Positions 59,490 to 64,000 of a DNA stretch of 64,000 nt are shown one piece after another. Under the pieces are notes generated by a model. The model saw nothing but the letters and a program-made list of their open reading frames with translations, searched no databases and was not told the origin of the DNA. The stretch lies in NCBI RefSeq assembly GCF_022259695.1, contig NZ_CP092099.1:356471-420470 (forward strand). Direction: 5' to 3'. This DNA is from Flaviramulus sp. BrNp1-15 (GTDB taxonomy: Bacteria; Bacteroidota; Bacteroidia; Flavobacteriales; Flavobacteriaceae). Position 1 is the first letter of the stretch, and each line of letters begins with the position of its first letter. A program made the translations under genes and the position numbers.

Positions 59490-60416
59490 CTATTCACTTT
59501 TTTTGTTTTTAGCTTGTTTCATAGCCTCACCAATTTGATTACTAGCTGCAAAACTAGCTACCATGTCGTTAAGCATATTGCTTCCAGCCTGTGGCGCATT
59601 TGGTAATAAAATTAGGTTACTATTAGTTTCTTCTCCTAAAGATTGTAAGGTATCATAATGTTGTGTTACAACAATTAAAGCAGAGGCTTCCTGACTGTTT
59701 ATTCCAACTCGGTTTAATACTTCAACAGACTCTTCTAAACCTCTAGCAATTTCACGACGTTGGTCTGCAATACCTTGTCCTTGTAAGCGCTTGCTTTCAG
59801 CTTCAGCTTTGGCTTTTTCAACAATTAAAATACGTGCAGCATCACCTTCAAATTGAGCTGCAATTTTTTCACGCTCAGAAGCATTAATACGGTTCATGGC
59901 TTCTTTTACTTGTGCATCAGGGTCTATATCGGTTACTAATGTTTTAATAATATCAAATCCGTAGTCAAGCATAGCATCATTCAACTCAGCTTTTACAGCA
60001 ATGGCGATATCGTCTTTTCTAACAAAAACATCATCTAATTTCATTTTAGGTACTTCGGCACGAACCACATCAAACACGTAAGAAGTAATTTGATCATGCG
60101 GATAATCTAATTTATAAAAAGCATCATATACTTTTTGGCTCAAAACACGATATTGAACTGACACTTTTAAACGTACAAATACATCATCCAGAGTTTTGGT
60201 TTCTATAATAACATCTAATTGTTGAATTTTTAAACTCAATTTGCCAGCAATCCTATCAACTAAAGGTATTTTAAACCTTAAACCAGATTGTCTTATGGCA
60301 TGAAATTTACCAAAACGCTCAATAATAGCAGCGGTTTGTTGTTTAACAATAAAGAAGGAAGAGATTAAAACAATTAATCCTAAAAAAATAATAACGGGAA
60401 AAAAGAAGTTACTCAT
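59490..60416 (-). CDS. SPFH-domain membrane protein (stomatin/QmcA type)
   Basis: The 308-residue product has one N-terminal membrane helix (about 4-24, FFPVIIFLGLIVLISSFFIVK) and a band-7/SPFH domain (about 25-200: IIERFGKFHAIRQSGLRFKIPLVDRI, LDVIIETKTLDDVFVRLKVSVQYRV, YGFDIIKTLVTDIDPD). An Ala/Glu-rich coiled coil follows (ASEREKIAAQFEGDAARILIVEKAKAEAE) and a Gly-poor tail. Stomatin-like proteins form ring oligomers at lipid microdomains and control proteases or channels. No NfeD partner is adjacent. It is divergent from an outer membrane protein gene. Confidence 0.93.
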   Translation of the reverse strand: MSNFFFPVIIFLGLIVLISSFFIVKQQTAAIIERFGKFHAIRQSGLRFKIPLVDRIAGKLSLKIQQLDVIIETKTLDDVFVRLKVSVQYRVLSQKVYDAFYKLDYPHDQITSYVFDVVRAEVPKMKLDDVFVRKDDIAIAVKAELNDAMLDYGFDIIKTLVTDIDPDAQVKEAMNRINASEREKIAAQFEGDAARILIVEKAKAEAESKRLQGQGIADQRREIARGLEESVEVLNRVGINSQEASALIVVTQHYDTLQSLGEETNSNLILLPNAPQAGSNMLNDMVASFAASNQIGEAMKQAKNKKSE

Positions 60417-60466
60417 GATGATTATTTTAAATAAAGTTTAGAAAATTTAAGATACAAAAATTATAC

Positions 60467-60474
60467 TATATTTG
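60467..60474 (+). promoter_or_regulatory. -7 promoter box for the outer membrane protein gene
   Basis: TATATTTG, perfect TAnnTTTG, 20 bp before the ATG at 60495. Confidence 0.6.
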
Positions 60475-60494
60475 GTCGCTTATAACCTTAACTT

Positions 60495-61178
60495 ATGAAA
60501 TATAATAGACTTTTCTTATTAGTAGCTCTAATGCTATGTTTTGTTACAAAAAGTTTTTCGCAAAAAGGTAGATACTCTATTACAAATGGGTTTGGTATAG
60601 GCGGAGGCGTTACTAAATTTGATATTGTAACAGATAATTTTACAACCAAACAAGGCGATGGTTTTTTAGGTGGATTATCGGCTACTGTTGATATTCCTCA
60701 TAAATGGTATAACATAAGTTTTGGGATGCAGCTATCTGAAAATAATATTGAAATTTCAGGAAGACCAAATATAGTTAGCACACAAGAGGAGTTTATTGAA
60801 TACAAAATGTTTGCTGCCCAAATTGCTTTTTTAGTACATGCAAAAGTGATACCTGATTATTTTACAATAGATTTAGGTCCTATGCTACAATACAATGGAA
60901 CGTTAGAATTTAAAGATAAAACCCAAGAAAGTTACTTTATAAATAACTACACAAATTTAACAGCAACAGATATTACCAATATTTCTCAATTTAATTTTAA
61001 TGGTGTTATTGGCGCTTCTTTAGGTGTTAAAAACTTTAAACTGAAAGCACAATACATTTATGGGTTTACTAATATTTTAAAGAAATTGGAGAACCAAAGT
61101 TTAAACACCATTGGTGGAAACGCCCGTTTTAAAGGAAACCAAAGTATGTTGGTTTTTGGGGCGATAGTTTTATTTTAA
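60495..61178 (+). CDS. Outer membrane beta-barrel protein (PorT/OmpW-like)
   Basis: The 227-residue product has a signal peptide (LFLLVALMLCFVTKSFSQ) followed by alternating amphipathic strands (FGIGGGVTKFDIVTD, LGGLSATVDIPHKWYNISFGMQL, AQIAFLVHAKVIPDYFTIDLGPML, GASLGVKNFKLKAQYIYGF) and ends in SMLVFGAIVLF, with the terminal Phe typical of barrels. It is an outer membrane beta-barrel of about eight strands; family and cargo unknown. Its stop codon overlaps the gltX stop (61175-61178). Confidence 0.78.
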   Translation: MKYNRLFLLVALMLCFVTKSFSQKGRYSITNGFGIGGGVTKFDIVTDNFTTKQGDGFLGGLSATVDIPHKWYNISFGMQLSENNIEISGRPNIVSTQEEFIEYKMFAAQIAFLVHAKVIPDYFTIDLGPMLQYNGTLEFKDKTQESYFINNYTNLTATDITNISQFNFNGVIGASLGVKNFKLKAQYIYGFTNILKKLENQSLNTIGGNARFKGNQSMLVFGAIVLF

Positions 61179-62689
61179 AAACTATCTATAGCCAATTCTA
61201 TTCTTCTAACGGTTGCATCTCGTCCTATCATAAACATAATTTGAAATAAATCGGGACCTTTTAAGTCGCCAACCAGCGCTAATCTAAGTGGTTGCATAAC
61301 TTTTCCAAAACCAATACCTTTATTTGTAATCCATTCCTTAACTACTGCTTGAAGATGTTCTGCAGAATCAGATTCTGTATTATTTATGATTGATGCTAAT
61401 TCTTTCATAATATCATCGGTATCTTCTTTCCAAGCCTTTTTTGCTGCTTTTTCAGCATAACCTTTTGGATTCGTAAAGAAGAAACTACTCAATTCCCAGA
61501 AATCGCTAACAAAGGTTGCACGTTCTTTAATTAACCCAACAACCATTGACACATAATTAATGTCGATATCTTTAAGTTCTGGTTGAGATGCTTGAAACTT
61601 TTCTGCAAGTTCATCATTGTTATGCTCTTGCATATAATGATGATTAAACCATTTAATTTTATCTGGATCAAAACGAGCACCTGCTTTATGCACACGTTCT
61701 AATTCAAAAGCATTTATTAGTTCGTTTAAACTGAATATTTCTTGCTCTGTTCCAGGATTCCAACCTAAAAAGGCTAGAAAGTTTACCATAGCTTCTGGGA
61801 AATATCCATCTTCTTTATATCCTCTTGAAATCTCACCTTCAGGTGATTTCCATTGTAAAGGAAATACAGGAAAGCCTAATTTATCACCATCACGCTTGCT
61901 TAATTTTCCTTTTCCTGTTGGTTTTAAAATAAGCGGTAAATGCGCAAATTCTGGATCTTCCCAACCAAATGCTTTATATAATTGATAGTGTAACGCTAGA
62001 GAAGGCAACCACTCTTCACCACGAATAACATGCGAGATTTCCATTAAATGATCATCAACAATATTTGCTAAATGATAGGTTGGCATACCATCGCTTTTAA
62101 ATAATACTTTATCATCTAAAATGTTCGTGTCTATTTTAATATCACCTCGAATAATATCTTTAAGGTGCAATGTTTCATCCTGTGGACTTTTAAAACGAAT
62201 CACATAATCGTCACCGTTTGTTATACGTTTTTCAACCTCTTCTTTAGAAAGTACTAAAGAGTTAACCAAACGCCCTTTTTCTCTGTTGTGCCAATTATAA
62301 ATAAAGGTTTTTCCTTTTGCTTCGTGATCTTTTCTGTGAAAATCTAAATCTTCAGTAGTATCAAAAGCATAATAAGCATCACCCGAAGCAATTAATTTAT
62401 CGGCATATTGCTTGTATAAATGTTTGCGTTCGCTTTGTCTGTAAGGACCAAATTTTTCATTCTTATTTGGGCCTTCATCAAATGGAATTCCGCACCAATT
62501 AAGTGCGTCGATTATATATTGTTCTGCGCCTTCAACATATCTGTTTTGATCGGTATCTTCTATTCTTAGAACAAAAGTCCCGTTATGCTTTTTAGCAAAT
62601 AAATAATTGAATAATGCCGTACGAACTCCACCTATGTGTAAAGGTCCTGTTGGGCTTGGTGCAAAACGCACGCGAACGTTTTTTAACAT
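61175..62689 (-). CDS. gltX: Glutamyl-tRNA synthetase
   Basis: The 504-residue class I synthetase shows VRFAPSPTGPLHIGGVRTALFNYLFA with the HIGH motif, RIEDTDQNRY, GMPTYHLANIVDDHLMEISHVIRGEEWLPS and KGKLSKRDGDKLGFP (KMSKS variant with Lys-Arg), then an all-helical anticodon-binding part. glnS is present at 55.6 kb, so this enzyme is likely the discriminating glutamate type. A -7 box lies 21 bp upstream. The gene is convergent with an outer membrane protein gene, sharing four bases. Confidence 0.96.
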   Translation of the reverse strand: MLKNVRVRFAPSPTGPLHIGGVRTALFNYLFAKKHNGTFVLRIEDTDQNRYVEGAEQYIIDALNWCGIPFDEGPNKNEKFGPYRQSERKHLYKQYADKLIASGDAYYAFDTTEDLDFHRKDHEAKGKTFIYNWHNREKGRLVNSLVLSKEEVEKRITNGDDYVIRFKSPQDETLHLKDIIRGDIKIDTNILDDKVLFKSDGMPTYHLANIVDDHLMEISHVIRGEEWLPSLALHYQLYKAFGWEDPEFAHLPLILKPTGKGKLSKRDGDKLGFPVFPLQWKSPEGEISRGYKEDGYFPEAMVNFLAFLGWNPGTEQEIFSLNELINAFELERVHKAGARFDPDKIKWFNHHYMQEHNNDELAEKFQASQPELKDIDINYVSMVVGLIKERATFVSDFWELSSFFFTNPKGYAEKAAKKAWKEDTDDIMKELASIINNTESDSAEHLQAVVKEWITNKGIGFGKVMQPLRLALVGDLKGPDLFQIMFMIGRDATVRRIELAIDSF

Positions 62690-62709
62690 GTTTTGTGTAT
62701 TAAGACTGC

Positions 62710-62717
62710 AAAGATAA
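62710..62717 (-). promoter_or_regulatory. -7 promoter box for gltX
   Basis: TATCTTTG on the minus strand, perfect TAnnTTTG, 21 bp before the gltX ATG. Confidence 0.6.
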
Positions 62718-62748
62718 ATATAAACCTAGAAGACAGAAACCAGAAGCG

Positions 62749-63798
62749 TTAACTTTTTGCTAGATTCATTTCCTTTGGAATGCGTTTATTCATAATTTTA
62801 AACCAAAGGGGAGGAATAAGAGACAAAACCATTGATGTTGGGTAACCAAATGGCATTTGCGGACTTTCGTCATGACAGTCTAAAAGTTGATACTTTTTTG
62901 AAGTTTTGTAATGATGATCGCTGTGTCGGGTTAATTCATATAAAACTATTCTACCTATAACATGGTTAGAATTCCAGGAATGAATTTCTTTTACGCGTTC
63001 GTATCTGCCAGATTTAGTTTTTAAACGTAATAAACCATAATGCTCTATATAGTTTACTGTTTCTAGAAGTATAAATCCAGAAATTGCTGAAAACAAAGCA
63101 AAAATAAAGCCTGTGGTTCCAAAGAAAAATGTAATAATAGCCAAATAGAAAAGCTGTAAAAAAGCATACCAAAGCATATCATTTTTTAATGAGGTTGCAC
63201 TTAAATTGTTGTTTATTAATAGCTTTTTTTGAATTTTCCATGCACTTACATATTGTCTAAAAACCGATGTAAACCAGAACGAATATACGCTTTGGTTATA
63301 TCTTGCCGTTGCAGGATCTTCTTTAGTTGCCGCGTGTAAATGATGCCCGTAATTGTGTTCAATATAAAAATGCATATACAACGCAGGAAGTAATAATGCT
63401 TTCCCTAAAAAGCGCTCATTTGTAGTTTGTCGGTGTCCCAATTCGTGTGCTACGTTTATTCCGTTTACACCCAAAACAATACCTATAGAAAGAATGAGTC
63501 CTATAAACTCATAAGTTTCTAAAGCTGTTGTTGAAATAGTGAATAAGCCAAAAATGAGCAAGCCATAAACAATAGGTAAATTAAGATAGAGTAACCAATC
63601 GAAGATCTTTTTAGTTTTTAAAGATTCCGATTCGTTTTCGGAAACATTTGTATTATCTATTGGAAACATTAACTCTAAAACAGGAATAACAACAAAGGCA
63701 TAAAAAGGCGTTATATAAGATAAATACCCTCTGTATTGTAAGCTAATAAAAGCGGCTAAAGGAATAGTAAAAGCGGCTAAATATTTTAAATCTTTCAT
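62749..63798 (-). CDS. AlkB-like membrane di-iron monooxygenase (alkane 1-monooxygenase family)
   Basis: The 349-residue product has about six membrane helices and all His boxes of the AlkB/XylM family: HELGHRQ, EHNYGHHLHAATKEDPATAR and LTRHSDHHYK, plus NYIEHYGLLRLKTKSGRYE, which is the AlkB-specific fourth motif. These bind two irons and hydroxylate alkanes or fatty chains with oxygen, electrons coming from rubredoxin, which is not encoded nearby. Length is slightly shorter than AlkB (about 400), as in many marine Bacteroidota. Substrate is inferred at family level only. Confidence 0.88.
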   Translation of the reverse strand: MKDLKYLAAFTIPLAAFISLQYRGYLSYITPFYAFVVIPVLELMFPIDNTNVSENESESLKTKKIFDWLLYLNLPIVYGLLIFGLFTISTTALETYEFIGLILSIGIVLGVNGINVAHELGHRQTTNERFLGKALLLPALYMHFYIEHNYGHHLHAATKEDPATARYNQSVYSFWFTSVFRQYVSAWKIQKKLLINNNLSATSLKNDMLWYAFLQLFYLAIITFFFGTTGFIFALFSAISGFILLETVNYIEHYGLLRLKTKSGRYERVKEIHSWNSNHVIGRIVLYELTRHSDHHYKTSKKYQLLDCHDESPQMPFGYPTSMVLSLIPPLWFKIMNKRIPKEMNLAKS

Positions 63799-63907
63799 TA
63801 TGAAACCTGTTTTATTTCGACCAACAACATATTAACGAAGTTTTAGTAAAGTTAGTAAATTGAAGTATAAAATAAAATTGTAGATTAGTGAGTTAAAACA
63901 ATTAAAG

Positions 63908-64000
63908 TTGAGCAATTTTAAAAACATACAAAATAAACTAGAAGCATTTATTAGACGATATTATACTAATGAATTGCTTAAAGGCGCTATTTTGTTTTTT
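63908..64000 (+). CDS. DUF4175-family membrane protein (first 31 codons, cut by the window edge)
   Basis: The frame starts at TTG 63908 and reads MSNFKNIQNKLEAFIRRYYT, then NELLKGAILFF, and continues off the edge. This is the N-terminus of a flavobacterial DUF4175 protein: short amphipathic helix, conserved YYTNELLKGAILFF and then a membrane helix. The full protein is usually over 1,000 residues and often encoded near MoxR/DUF58 and gldN-like genes, but this cannot be checked here. The TTG start is supported by the conserved start of the family as I recall it; no ATG precedes it in frame within the intergenic gap (63799-63907). Confidence 0.7.
   Translation, partial: MSNFKNIQNKLEAFIRRYYTNELLKGAILFF

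Noticed and set aside
1-64000. CRISPR arrays, rRNA operons, prophage or IS transposases
   Set aside because: No regular repeat-spacer units, no rRNA sequence and no transposase or phage structural gene are visible in the window.

Overview
The window is about 64 kb of low-GC chromosome from a member of the Bacteroidota, almost certainly a (probably marine) Flavobacteriaceae. The evidence is the gene families themselves: a type IX secretion (type B) sorting domain, outer membrane beta-barrel TonB-dependent receptor, DUF4175, flavobacterial M28/M1/S8/S41 peptidases, many short SPII lipoproteins, and several promoters of the Bacteroidota -7 type (TAnnTTTG) placed 15-60 bp before start codons. Several genes need TTG starts. 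Species cannot be named from the sequence alone.

Layout. 1-2 kb: an edge-truncated gene and a divergent membrane-anchored TPR protein, accessory in character. 2-10 kb: housekeeping block (tRNA with CAU anticodon, mce, rbfA, a LolC/E-type permease, dusB, M28 peptidase, a PD40 propeller lipoprotein, lepA). 10-15 kb: a minus-strand operon of a TonB-dependent receptor, a small membrane protein, a LytS-type kinase and a LytTR regulator. 15.4-26.1 kb: a plus-strand alpha-glucan cluster (glycosyltransferase, glgC, glgE, maltokinase, glgB, GH31 alpha-glucosidase) that looks like a GlgE-pathway glycogen operon. 26.9-32 kb: a cation/proton antiporter divergent from a universal stress protein overlapping a SulP transporter. 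32-36.4 kb: a metallo-beta-lactamase fold enzyme, a subtilisin-like lipoprotein and an M1 peptidase. 39.4-42.5 kb: an aspartoacylase-like and a GCS2-CBS pair. 42.6-47.8 kb: rnpA, DUF4349, S41 peptidase, a double OmpA-like protein, a secreted LRR protein. 47.8-64 kb: mostly housekeeping genes (rpiB, rnr, tRNA-Cys, folB, glnS, gltX) with transporters, an SPFH protein, an AlkB-like monooxygenase, and the first codons of a DUF4175 gene.

The most unusual structure is a pair of gene-cassette-like islands at 26178-26880 and 36516-39413, both wedged between housekeeping genes. They share a conserved non-coding leader (a promoter-like segment followed by a 24-nt segment ending in CGTTG, 21/24 identical). 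Each of the three inserted units is bounded by its own matched inverted repeats (GTTGTATGCC/GGCATACAAC; GTTGGCAAC/GTTGCCAAC; GTTGGCAATA/TATTGCCAAC). The repeats differ between units, but the two arms within a unit change together. The first island ends in a large nested stem-loop that returns to CGTT. This is the logic of integron cassettes, but the motifs do not match the integron core site GTTRRRY and no recombinase lies in the window. The payloads are a zinc-ribbon protein, a small membrane protein, and a PIN-GNAT-PUA-like protein with an ASCH partner. I regard this as the best candidate here for an undescribed mobile or regulatory system.

A second, smaller repeat family (core resembling TGTCAGGTTGAGC..GTCGAAACC) is present at 34.5 kb inside a terminator loop, as an insert in one cassette leader at 36.57 kb, and at 47.8 kb.
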